From assembly GCF_000496755.2 (NCBI RefSeq), contig NZ_AYKS02000118.1, positions 1 to 64,000 of the forward strand: a DNA stretch of 64,000 nucleotides. The letters are read 5' to 3'. The stretch's first letter is position 1. Each line of letters opens with the position of its first letter. The position numbers and the translations under genes are program-made. This document shows, in pieces, positions 1 to 7,621 of this stretch. The notes below the pieces were generated by a model that was not told where the DNA came from, made no database searches, and saw only the letters and a program-made list of their open reading frames with translations. This DNA is from Serratia sp. DD3. GTDB lineage: Bacteria > Pseudomonadota > Gammaproteobacteria > Enterobacterales > Enterobacteriaceae.

Positions 1-29
1 GTAACCGCCGTTAAATCGACGTATTTGTC

Positions 30-1646
30 CTATTCATATTGCGGCACATTTTTTGAAAAAGGAGCCAGGTCAACATTCCACGGTAACAGTGCTTCTATCT
101 TTTCCACCGTATCGGCTTCACCAATGCGTTCCAGCACATGTTGGATATAGGCCGCTGGCTCCAGATTGTTGGCTTTCGCTGTTTCAATCAGGGAATAACA
201 GCAGGCACTGGCTCGGGCCCCTTGAGAACTGTCGGCAAACAACCACGCTTTTCTGCCCACCGCAAACGGGCGTATCGCATTCTCCGCCAACACATTGCTG
301 ATATTCAGATAACCGTGTTCGCAGTAGCCGATCAGCGATGCCCAATGGTTGAGCGTGTACTCCATCGCCCGGCGTGTCAGTGAGCCTTTCATCACTGAAC
401 CAACATTTTTCTCCAGCCACACTTTGAAGGTGGCAAGCAAAGGCACGCTGTGTTGCTGGCGAGCCTGATACTTATCCTGTTCGGCAAGCCCCTGAATGGC
501 GCGTTCTATCCCGTACAGTTTGCCAATGTACCCTAATGCCACATCGGCCTTGGTGGGCGCAGTGTTTGATGTTTTTTTCCCTTTGGGTACCGCCTTGCCC
601 GCTTCAACATATTTGCGCCGAGCATGATCCCAACAACCAATACGCACCAGTTGGTTTTCACGACATACCTCGGCATAGCCGGCATAACCATCGGTTTGCA
701 AAATACCCGTAAAGTCCTGCAACAGACGCACGGGAACGCTCCCCGCACGACTCGGGTCATAATCAAACAAGACCGACGGTTTATCCGGTGGTCCCCCACG
801 TACCACCCACATCCATTTGTCCGATTGGGCCGTTTTACCGTCTTCTTTCAGCACTTGAATGCGTGTTTCATCCATTTGCAGATAGCGACTGCTGTTTTGC
901 ACTTCACGCATTAAGTTAAGCAGCGGTTGAAATACCTCGGCTAGTCGGATGATCCAGTGAGCCATATTGGTGCGGGCTACCGAGTGGCCACTGCGGGCCA
1001 CGATACTTTCCAGGCGGTACAGCGGCAAGCCATCGGCATACTTGGCCACGATGATATAGGCCAACAACGAGACGGTGGCAAAACACTTACCCAGCGGATG
1101 AACCGGGCGCTGAGCCGCGACGATAACCTCGTTACCATCGCGCTCAAATACCGCTTTTTCCTGCCAGTATTCGATAACTTTCATTTGGGCGGGAATATAG
1201 GCCAACTCTTCTTTGACCTTGCTGAAGAAAGTGCGACTGGCCCCGGCTTTTTCTTCGTCGGACAGGCACAACTCCACCCGCTCACGCAGTAAGTTATCGG
1301 AAAAACCTCGCTGCCGGGTGGTCTTTTTCGGCGAGGACGGCGTGGCCTCTTCCTCGGGCAGTTGTGCTGATAAAGCCTCAATCGCCACTTCCAGTTCTGC
1401 TTCATCGAACAGAGAAATCTGGTCGGCGTTGCGCTCGCTGCTGGCAGCAAACTGTTGGGCTCTTTTGAGCCGGAGTTGTTCTTCCAGCAACGCGACATAA
1501 CGTTCCAGATGCTGGATAGCGTCATCTTTTGATTGGATGACTTCATCTTTAGACTGAAGCTGTTGACGTAATTCCACCACCAACTCAACCGCAGATAAAC
1601 TGCGGTTGTCAGGTTGTTTGCTTGATGGGGGAGCAGGCTTTTTCAT
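30..1646 (-). CDS. tnpC: IS66 family transposase TnpC
   Basis: DDE transposase of the IS66 family, about 538 residues from the ATG at 1646 (an upstream GTG in frame at 1688 is possible). The N-terminal third has a coiled-coil/leucine-rich segment typical of IS66 TnpC. The catalytic acids are visible in the contexts LQMDETRIQVL, LQTDGYAGYAE and NVLAENAIRPFAVGRKAWLF. The C-terminal IS66 domain is complete and ends 29 bp from the element's left end. It lies directly downstream of tnpB, in the usual IS66 order. Length and motifs are normal for the family, so this is likely functional. Confidence 0.93.
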   Translation of the reverse strand: MKKPAPPSSKQPDNRSLSAVELVVELRQQLQSKDEVIQSKDDAIQHLERYVALLEEQLRLKRAQQFAASSERNADQISLFDEAELEVAIEALSAQLPEEEATPSSPKKTTRQRGFSDNLLRERVELCLSDEEKAGASRTFFSKVKEELAYIPAQMKVIEYWQEKAVFERDGNEVIVAAQRPVHPLGKCFATVSLLAYIIVAKYADGLPLYRLESIVARSGHSVARTNMAHWIIRLAEVFQPLLNLMREVQNSSRYLQMDETRIQVLKEDGKTAQSDKWMWVVRGGPPDKPSVLFDYDPSRAGSVPVRLLQDFTGILQTDGYAGYAEVCRENQLVRIGCWDHARRKYVEAGKAVPKGKKTSNTAPTKADVALGYIGKLYGIERAIQGLAEQDKYQARQQHSVPLLATFKVWLEKNVGSVMKGSLTRRAMEYTLNHWASLIGYCEHGYLNISNVLAENAIRPFAVGRKAWLFADSSQGARASACCYSLIETAKANNLEPAAYIQHVLERIGEADTVEKIEALLPWNVDLAPFSKNVPQYE

Positions 1647-1691
1647 GAGGGAAATAATAACAAAAACAGCCGGATAATGCACGTTCACGGC

Positions 1692-2060
1692 TTAATTTAC
1701 CCTGTCATAATGCAGTTTTTTATGTCCATTGAGCAGACGGATATCGTAACCATCCAGCAGCCAATTAATCTGTTCACCGGTCAGCGGCAACAGGTCATCA
1801 GCCAGGCTGGGCCACTTAAACTTCTCCTCGGCCAGTGCCTTATAATAGAGAACAAAGCCATTATCCTCCCACATCAGACATTTGATTTTATTGCGCTGAC
1901 GGTTGGTAAAGGCATACAGTGCCCCGGTAAAGGGATTATGGCCCAGTTCCTGTTCAATCAGTGCCGCCAGACCATTCACCTGCTTACGAAAATCGATGGG
2001 GGCGCGATAAAGATAAATGTGCGGCATCGCCAGCGCGGGGCGTAAGTGATGGTTACGCAT
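1692..2060 (-). CDS. tnpB: IS66 accessory protein TnpB (Orf2)
   Basis: This 122-residue protein belongs to the IS66 Orf2/TnpB family, whose members are needed for transposition of three-gene IS66 elements though their biochemistry is poorly known. The family hallmarks are visible: YRAPIDFRKQVNGLAALIEQ near the N terminus and, in the middle, ALYAFTNRQRNKIKCLMWED followed by a conserved GFVLYYKAL-type segment. It overlaps the stop of tnpA by one base at its start and is followed by tnpC after 45 bp, so the three are probably translationally coupled. Confidence 0.92.
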   Translation of the reverse strand: MRNHHLRPALAMPHIYLYRAPIDFRKQVNGLAALIEQELGHNPFTGALYAFTNRQRNKIKCLMWEDNGFVLYYKALAEEKFKWPSLADDLLPLTGEQINWLLDGYDIRLLNGHKKLHYDRVN

Positions 2061-2356
2061 CAGAGTTGCCTGAGAATAGCGCCCAGCAAAGTGACATTGC
2101 TGTCATTGAGGCCAGTGATCACCAGCCCATTGGGCAATGAGAGTGTCAGCTCGGCAGAATTGACCGGTACCGTGGCGGTGACTTTGGCAAACCCGGGTGA
2201 AAGGGGATCTTCGGGCATGCGATATTTTTGCCGCCAGTAAACAAACTGGTGGTAAGTGAGTTGATGTTGCTGGCAAAAAATCTGACCAGAAAGGCCGGAT
2301 GCCTGCCAGAGAGTAATTTGTTCACGCCAATAGTCGGCACGCTGTTGAGACTTCAT
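2060..2356 (-). CDS. tnpA: IS66 accessory protein TnpA (Orf1)
   Basis: A 98-residue IS66 Orf1-type protein with an N-terminal helix-turn-helix segment (WREQITLWQASGLSGQIFCQ, then HQLTYHQFVYWRQKYR), as expected for the family. It is the first gene of the element, starting about 85 bp inside the right terminus, and overlaps the tnpB start by one base. In IS66 elements this protein is thought to bind DNA. It appears intact. Confidence 0.88.
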   Translation of the reverse strand: MKSQQRADYWREQITLWQASGLSGQIFCQQHQLTYHQFVYWRQKYRMPEDPLSPGFAKVTATVPVNSAELTLSLPNGLVITGLNDSNVTLLGAILRQL

Positions 2357-2441
2357 GATGGCACCTCTGTATTAAATAAATGCAGAGGCAGTGTTGCGCA
2401 GCCAGTGGTTAAAAAACAGATGCTGATTTAAGGGCGCATAC

Positions 2442-2768
2442 CCTGAACACGTCTGGATTGCTCGCCAGCCCGTAGATATGCGGTGTGGGGTGGATAAGTT
2501 AACCCAATATGTTGCCGAACATCTCGGTCAGACCTGGCAAAGTGAAGCCGCGTTTATTTTCTGTAATAAAGCACGCACTCGCATCAAGTTGTTGCGCTGG
2601 GATAAGCACGGGGTCTGGTTGGCGGTACGTCGATTACATCGCGGTCATTTTGTCTGGCCTCGAGAAGGTGACACCACCTGGACACTGACCACCGAGCAAT
2701 TTTCGTGGTTGATAAAAGGCATTGACTGGCAACAGATCGAAGGCCAAATTTTGACGAAGTGGCAATAA
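2442..2768 (+). pseudogene. tnpB: 5'-truncated tnpB of the interrupted IS66 copy
   Basis: The reading frame is open from the element junction through to 2768 and begins with residues PEHVWIARQPVDMRCGVDKL, the expected N-terminal part of IS66 TnpB. The rest (ending in LTTEQFSWLIKGIDWQQ) is normal. Only the first few codons are lost to the insertion of the 1-2441 IS66 copy. The ATG at 2478 lies inside the conserved PVDMRC motif and is not a credible native start, so the protein is probably no longer made. Confidence 0.8.
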
Positions 2769-2795
2769 AAATAACCACATAATCATTTGATTTAA

Positions 2796-4316
2796 ATGAT
2801 GATATTTAATCAATGTGGTAATATGATTGCCATGATGACATTGCCGTCCGACCTGACTAATGACCAATTACGCACGCTGGTGATAAAACTCCAGCGTGAG
2901 AATACTCGTCTGGCTGAGTTGCTGGCTCAGGCACGTCAAGCCCGGTTTGGACGCAAGGCAGAAAACTTCTCACCCGCTCAGCTCAGCCTGTTGGATGAGG
3001 ACAGTGAAACTGATATTAGTGCGCTGGAAGCTGAACTGGAAAAAACCTTGCCCGCAGCACCACTGGCTACGGTAAATAAACCCAAGCGCCAGGCATTAGC
3101 CGCTCACTTGCCACGTGAAGAAATCAGGCTAGAGCCGGAGAGCGCAAACTGCCCACAGTGCGGTGATCCACTGCGTTTTCTCCGTGATGAAATCAACGAG
3201 ACACTGGATTATATTCCGGCACAATTTATTGTCAGAAAAACGGTGCGTCCACAATACAGTTGCCCGTGCTGCCAGACGGTACACAGTGCCGAGTTACCGG
3301 CGCAGGTGATTGATAAAGGTCAGGCTGCCCCCGGTTTATTGGCACATATCACCATCAATAAATGTGTTGACCATCTTCCGCTGTATCGGCAAAGCCAAAT
3401 CTTCGCTCGCGATGGAATAACACTACCAATCAGTACATTGTCTGACTGGATGGGTAAAGTGGGTGTTGCACTCAAACCCCTTGTCGAACGGTTGCATGCG
3501 TTACTCTGTGAGCAGAAGGTATTGCACGCTGATGAAACGCCACTCACCCTGCTGGCAGGTAAAAAAGGCACCACACAGCGTGGTTATCTCTGGGCGTATG
3601 CTTCTCCGGCAGCGGCAGAGCAGCGTATGGTGATGTTTGATTGCCAACCTGGACGCAATGGGGGCTATGCACAGACTTTTTTGACCGGTTTTACCGGTAC
3701 GTTGGTTGTTGATGACTATGCTGGCTATAAATCACTCTTTGCTTCTGGCGCAATAAAAGAAGCCGGGTGCCTTGCCCACGTCAGACGTAAGTTCTTTGAG
3801 CAATACAAAGTTAACCATCACCCACTGGCCAAACGCGTACTGGACGGCATCCGCGAGTTGTACAAGTTAGAGCGGTTGATAAAAACGCGAACAACCCAAA
3901 ATCGGCAACGATGGCGAAACCGTTATGCCAAACCGCATCTGGCTACGCTGCATGCCCTGTTATTAGCACAACAACATCAAGTTCCTGGTAACTCGGGGAT
4001 CCACAAAGCTATCCTGCATGCCTTGAAACGCTGGCCAGCCTTGCTCTGTTATCTGGATGATGGCGCGCTCCCCATTGACAACAACCATATTGAAAACTGC
4101 ATCCGTCCTGTGGCATTGGGTAGAAAAAATTGGCTCTTTGCAGGTTCACTGCTGGCCGGGCAGCGCATGGCCGGTATCATGAGTCTGCTACAAACCGCCA
4201 AACTCAATGGTATAGAACCCTTTACCTGGTTGAGCTTCGTTCTTACTCATATACCGACATGGAAAAATAGCCAACTGGACGAGCTGCTACCCTTCGCAAA
4301 AAACACCTTCGCCTAA
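2796..4316 (+). CDS. tnpC: IS66 family transposase TnpC (second copy)
   Basis: IS66 DDE transposase of about 500 residues; the native start may be the ATG at 2823 or 2832 rather than 2796. After an N-terminal leucine-rich coiled coil comes a zinc-ribbon region (NCPQCGDPLRF and SCPCCQTVH). The catalytic acids sit in VLHADETPLTLL, LVVDDYAGYKSLF and NHIENCIRPVALGRKNWLF. The C-terminal IS66 domain is complete. The protein differs strongly from the transposase at 30-1646, so these are two different IS66 lineages. The gene is intact although its element has lost tnpA and part of tnpB. Confidence 0.92.
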   Translation: MMIFNQCGNMIAMMTLPSDLTNDQLRTLVIKLQRENTRLAELLAQARQARFGRKAENFSPAQLSLLDEDSETDISALEAELEKTLPAAPLATVNKPKRQALAAHLPREEIRLEPESANCPQCGDPLRFLRDEINETLDYIPAQFIVRKTVRPQYSCPCCQTVHSAELPAQVIDKGQAAPGLLAHITINKCVDHLPLYRQSQIFARDGITLPISTLSDWMGKVGVALKPLVERLHALLCEQKVLHADETPLTLLAGKKGTTQRGYLWAYASPAAAEQRMVMFDCQPGRNGGYAQTFLTGFTGTLVVDDYAGYKSLFASGAIKEAGCLAHVRRKFFEQYKVNHHPLAKRVLDGIRELYKLERLIKTRTTQNRQRWRNRYAKPHLATLHALLLAQQHQVPGNSGIHKAILHALKRWPALLCYLDDGALPIDNNHIENCIRPVALGRKNWLFAGSLLAGQRMAGIMSLLQTAKLNGIEPFTWLSFVLTHIPTWKNSQLDELLPFAKNTFA

Positions 4317-4369
4317 TTAGTACGAACAGAATAACCAATAAGGTTATTTACGCAAGGTGAGACCACCGG

Positions 4370-5005
4370 ATGCTTACACTGGTCTTCGGCGATATGGATC
4401 TGTTTGAGATCCAACCCGGCTCTTCGCCGCGAGGATTGTTGGCAAAATACCTGTTTGCTTCAGACAACAACGCATTGCACTTTGAGTATCAGGAACGTAA
4501 AGATTTAAGCGGGGCACAGACACAAATCTCGACACTGCACGGTGTAGCACAGCATGATGCGTTTCTGAACCAGACCTTCGGCACTATTGGGAAGAACATT
4601 ACCATCGTCTCTCCTTGGTTGACCTGGCAAAAGCTGGAACAAACAGGCTTTCTGACGTCGATGATCCAAGCGCGCTCGCGCGGCATTGATATCACCGTGG
4701 TTACGGACAAGAATTACAATACTGAACACGCCGATTACGAAAAGCGCAAAGAGAAGCAGCAGCGTCTTCACGCTGCGCTGGAAAAACTGAACGAGATAGG
4801 CATCGCGACGAAGCTGGTCAATCGTGTTCACAGTAAAATTATTATAGGGGACGAGGGGCTATTGTGTGTCGGGTCGTTTAACTGGTTCAGCGCCGCGCGA
4901 GAGGAGAAGTATCAACGGTACGATACGTCGATGGTGTACCGTGGCGAGAGCTTAAAAAGTGAAATCAAAACGATTTATACCAGCTTGGAACAGCGTCAGT
5001 TGTAA
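4370..5005 (+). pseudogene. 3' remnant of a PLD-family nuclease gene, cut by IS66
   Basis: The 211-codon frame ends with one phospholipase-D superfamily motif, [20 protein letters not shown] (HxKx4D form), near residues 150-170. The ATG and next codon come from the IS66 terminus (4370-4377), so the original N terminus is gone. Similar PLD segments occur at the C terminus of large superfamily-1 (COG1112-type) helicases, including the fused form of the Mokosh defence family. That the lost portion was such a helicase is inference. No helicase motif remains here. A TIR-domain gene follows in the same orientation 282 bp downstream. Confidence 0.65.
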
Positions 5006-5287
5006 GATTGAAGCTAGTAATTTTGGACGGTATCGGTGTTCGGCGTACCAAAGTTAAAGCCAATGCGATGAATCACCATATTCATTGGAACCCGGTGCCA
5101 AGTAGTAGGGTTAGACTCTTGGTTACAAACGGGGAGATTACGCTTCTGCTTGGCTATGTTGTAACGCTTTGCAGATGAAAGGTTGATTTCAGGGGTAATC
5201 ACTTACAGTAAACGGGGATTACTCTTTCACGTTTATGGCGTAAAATGACGGTATTTACGTTTTTATCTATCGGGGTTTCTTGCATCT
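5006..5287. other. Intergenic region between PLD remnant and TIR gene
   Basis: No convincing gene. A minus-strand frame over 5014-5202 ends in a peptide with an alternating hydrophobic pattern (HRIGFNFG), which could be the tail of a lost membrane or surface protein, but it cannot be assigned. The TIR gene's promoter must lie in the last 80 bases, which are AT-rich. No clear Shine-Dalgarno stands before the TIR start; only GGGG at 5272-5275 is close. Confidence 0.4.
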
Positions 5288-6268
5288 ATGACTACTCTCG
5301 TTTTCTCCTATTCCCATGCGGATGAAGCATTACGCAATGAGCTTGAAAAACATCTGTCGCCCTTGAAGCGGATGGGAAAGATCACCACGTGGCATGATCG
5401 CCGCATCGTTCCAGGGCAGGAGTTTGAACACCAGATTGACCAGTATTTTTCCGAGGCTGATATTATTCTGCTGCTGATCAGTAGCGATTTCATCGCGTCT
5501 GATTACTGCTATCAGGTTGAGATGGCTAACGCGCTAGAGCGTCATCAGCGGGGCGAGGCAGTAGTCATCCCGGTGATATTAAGAGATTGCGCCTGGCATC
5601 GGTTGCCATTTGGTAGCATTATGGCGGCGACAATCGACGGTAAGCCCATAACTAAATTTGCCAGCCACGATGAAGGTTATGTTCAGGTTGTTGATGCGGT
5701 ATCTCGTGCCATTGCAGAAATGGAGACGAAAAAGCCTCAGCAGAGTGTAAATGTTCATTCTCCTGCTTCAATCCACCCAGGTCTTCAGGCGACAAATACT
5801 ATATTTACGCCGCGATCTAGCAACCTTTCTCTTTCAAAGAGTTTTACCGATCTCGATAAAGATCGGGCCTGCCGTGAGGGTTTCGAATATGTTGCCCGTT
5901 TTTTCGAAAATTCATTGGCCGAACTCAAAAAGCGCCATGCGGGGTTAGAAGTTGATTTTTACCAACGTGACGCTGATTCCTTCAATTGTGCTGTTTATAT
6001 AAATGGTAGCAAAGTTGGTCAGTGTGGTATTTGGCGCGGCAGTCGAAATATGGGATTGGGTGATATTTGCTACAGTCAGAATGGCGTGAGCCACAATAGT
6101 TGTAATGAAAGTCTGAGAGTTGCTGATAATGGGCAAATTCTTGGTTTCCGTCCAATGATGGGTTTTTTGGGTTCTAGGGGCTCGCAGGATTCACTGCTTA
6201 CCAATGAAGGAATGGCTGAGCATCTCTGGGATATGTTTTTTAACTCAATTCAGCAGCGTTCCCGCTAA
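5288..6268 (+). CDS. TIR domain protein with unassigned C-terminal domain
   Basis: A 326-residue protein. Residues 1 to about 150 form a bacterial TIR domain: TLVFSYSHADEALRNELEKH at the N terminus, then WHDRRIVPGQEF, DIILLLISSDFIASDYCYQV followed by the Glu of CYQVEM (equivalent to the catalytic Glu of NAD-cleaving TIRs), and VIPVILRDCAWHRLPFG. Residues about 165-326 are a Cys-containing domain (CAVYINGSKVGQCGIWRG) that I cannot assign. No transmembrane segment is seen. TIR proteins of this kind act as NADase effectors in anti-phage systems such as Thoeris and CBASS. Here no ThsA, cyclase or Argonaute partner is adjacent, so it may be self-contained with the C-terminal domain as sensor. That role is inferred. 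Confidence 0.82.
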   Translation: MTTLVFSYSHADEALRNELEKHLSPLKRMGKITTWHDRRIVPGQEFEHQIDQYFSEADIILLLISSDFIASDYCYQVEMANALERHQRGEAVVIPVILRDCAWHRLPFGSIMAATIDGKPITKFASHDEGYVQVVDAVSRAIAEMETKKPQQSVNVHSPASIHPGLQATNTIFTPRSSNLSLSKSFTDLDKDRACREGFEYVARFFENSLAELKKRHAGLEVDFYQRDADSFNCAVYINGSKVGQCGIWRGSRNMGLGDICYSQNGVSHNSCNESLRVADNGQILGFRPMMGFLGSRGSQDSLLTNEGMAEHLWDMFFNSIQQRSR

Positions 6269-6459
6269 ACACTCACTTACCAGACGTTGGTACAGGGTAG
6301 GGATTGCAGGAACTTTGAAGTCACGTATTCAGAATGTAGCGTTTGTGATGGGTGACTGTTGTCATAGCCACAAGCAAAAGCACTGCTAACAAAAATTTTT
6401 GTACTTTATGCTGCTGAAAATGCTCGTAGACCTGATTAAACAAATCTGCCACATCTATT

Positions 6460-6511
6460 GTGAACTGCACCACATCTCCACCAGCATCCTTGCCGTAGTG
6501 GCGCAGTTCAC
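6460..6511. repeat. Inverted repeat, 14-bp arms
   Basis: GTGAACTGCACCAC at 6460-6473 is the reverse complement of GTGGCGCAGTTCAC at 6498-6511 except for one position, with a 24-base loop. It lies just past the 3' end of the truncated Gp2-like gene on the minus strand and downstream of the TIR gene. There is no T-run on the plus side, and a short one lies at 6530-6535. It may be a terminator or a recombination-site relic; the sequence alone does not decide. Confidence 0.4.
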
Positions 6512-6522
6512 CCGGTAACGCG

Positions 6523-7047
6523 TTACGCTTTTTTGCGCATCTTATCGACCCATTCGTTCATCATTTCTGCTTCGTAGAGAGAGGTTTCCGTCCAATCACT
6601 CTGTGAGCGTAAATAATAGACATAGGGCTGTGTGTCGAATGCGTGTTGCCCTTCAGGCAACGCCAATGGGAAGAATTGATCCACATAGGTCATGCATATC
6701 AACCACCATTCCAACTGCTTAAGCATATCGTTATCGCCTTGTTGCACGAAAAGGCAGCCAGGATACTGATACTCGGTTTGCACACGGGTATTTGCATGGT
6801 AACAGCCATCACCTTTTGTCACCGTGTTTTGCCAGTATTCACCGATGTGTTTCGCCAGTATCGGCCCGGTGTCAGGATCTTCGGTAGGGAAGAAAAACGT
6901 GCCATGCAGGTAATAGCCTTTTTGATGGCCATATTCAAGATACCAATATGCCCCCACGCAATGCTCAAATTCCGGTATGCTGCGCAATTCGCTTAAAAGT
7001 TGTTGGCGATCCTGCAGCATCCGTTCCAGTGGAGTATCCGCGAACAA
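6523..7047 (-). pseudogene. Truncated inovirus Gp2 / YagK-YfjJ family protein
   Basis: The 174-codon frame matches the C-terminal part of the inovirus Gp2/YagK_YfjJ family, whose members are replication-initiator-like proteins of filamentous phages and island relatives. The recognisable core is HCVGAYWYLEYGHQKGYYLH, then IGEYWQNTVTKGDGCYHAN. The frame has only a TTG start at 7045-7047, immediately preceded by an in-frame TGA, and lacks the family's N-terminal segment. On the other side of that point the DNA belongs to a different gene (end of cbtA on the opposite strand), so this looks like a deletion junction. Confidence 0.68.
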
Positions 7048-7050
7048 TCA

Positions 7051-7176
7051 CCGTTTATTACGCCTATCGATATTCTCCGGGCCAGACAGGCAACGGGGTT
7101 GATGAAACGCCGGGGTTACAAGGCCATCACCCATATCACCAATGGTAAAAATCAACGACAGGTGACACATCCGTGA
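7051..7176 (+). pseudogene. 3' remnant of a CbtA/YeeV-family toxin gene
   Basis: A frame of about 41 codons ends PIDILRARQATGLMKRRGYK and then a TGA at 7174-7176. This matches the C-terminal end of the type IV toxins CbtA/YeeV/YkfI/YpjF (E. coli members carry IDILRARRATGLM there), which block FtsZ and MreB assembly. The rest of the toxin and its antitoxin (CbeA/YeeU) are missing upstream, where the sequence switches to the truncated Gp2-like gene. The stop overlaps the GTG of the next gene by 4 bp, as in translationally coupled island operons. Confidence 0.72.
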
Positions 7177-7538
7177 AAATCGACCTGAATATTGAAGCCG
7201 ACAGTATCCTCGTACTGGGATTGAACATGGGGAGGATAGCCGTTGATGTTGATAGTATCGAGCTGGCTGAATTGATGAAGGCGGTCAATAACCACGGTTA
7301 TTCGCTGCAGAAAACCAGTGGATCCGAATACGCCAGTGTGACTTCGCCTTGCTCATTACCCCTTGCAGAAGGGCTACAAATCCTCATTGACTGGTTGCAG
7401 GACAATATTGATTGTCACTCAACGCTCATCTTCGATAACGATGAAAAGATGACCGACTCCAGCAAACTGTTGCCTTGTGTGGAACAGGCCTTGAACATGG
7501 TTCTCAACCTTCAGTCCATGGCAAATCAGTCAACGTAA
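7173..7538 (+). CDS. DUF5983-like island protein
   Basis: A 121-residue protein from a GTG start that overlaps the cbtA stop (GTGA). It begins KIDLNIEADSILVLGLNMGR and continues with IELAELMKAVNNHGYSLQ. I believe this is the DUF5983 (YeeW-type) family, which follows cbtA in CP4-type islands of E. coli; the assignment is from memory of the family pattern and is tentative. The protein is soluble and has no known function. The position between the cbtA tail and a DUF4942 gene supports the call, as this is the usual gene order of those islands. Confidence 0.55.
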   Translation: MKIDLNIEADSILVLGLNMGRIAVDVDSIELAELMKAVNNHGYSLQKTSGSEYASVTSPCSLPLAEGLQILIDWLQDNIDCHSTLIFDNDEKMTDSSKLLPCVEQALNMVLNLQSMANQST

Positions 7539-7575
7539 TAACCGCCATAACGTATTCCCCCTAAACAAGCATCAA

Positions 7576-7598
7576 CGCTACCCACTGGGTGGCGTTTT
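7576..7598 (+). terminator. Rho-independent terminator candidate
   Basis: CGCTACCC, loop ACT, GGGTGGCG, then TTTT. It lies between the DUF5983-like gene and the DUF4942 gene. The stem has eight pairs including one G-T. Confidence 0.55.
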
Positions 7599-7621
7599 GC
7601 TTAAATAAAGGAAACTAAATC

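Larger units (their letters stand above)
1..2441 (-). mobile_element. Complete IS66-family insertion sequence
   Basis: The element has the three IS66 genes tnpA-tnpB-tnpC on the minus strand. The window opens with GTAACCGCCGTTAAATCGAC, and the reverse complement of 2422-2441 is GTATGCGCCCTTAAATCAGC. These agree at about 15 of 20 positions and start with the GTA typical of IS66 termini, so the element spans exactly 1-2441. It sits inside the tnpB gene of a second IS66 element (2442-4377). The left flank and target duplication are outside the window, so the duplication cannot be checked. All three ORFs are open, so the copy may still be active. Confidence 0.88.
2442..4377 (+). mobile_element. 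Truncated second IS66-family element
   Basis: This plus-strand IS66 copy is a different lineage from the 1-2441 element. Its tnpA and the extreme 5' end of tnpB are absent from the window because the first element is inserted at 2441/2442, so the missing part presumably lies to the left of base 1. The right end is the IS66-type terminus: read inward it is GTAAGCATCCGGTGGTCTCA, ending at 4377. The last 8 bp of the element read ATGCTTAC and supply an ATG to the interrupted downstream gene. Confidence 0.82.

Noticed and set aside
5014..5202. 62-codon minus-strand gene between the PLD remnant and the TIR gene
   Set aside because: No family recognised. Only its tail looks protein-like, so it is described as part of the intergenic region.
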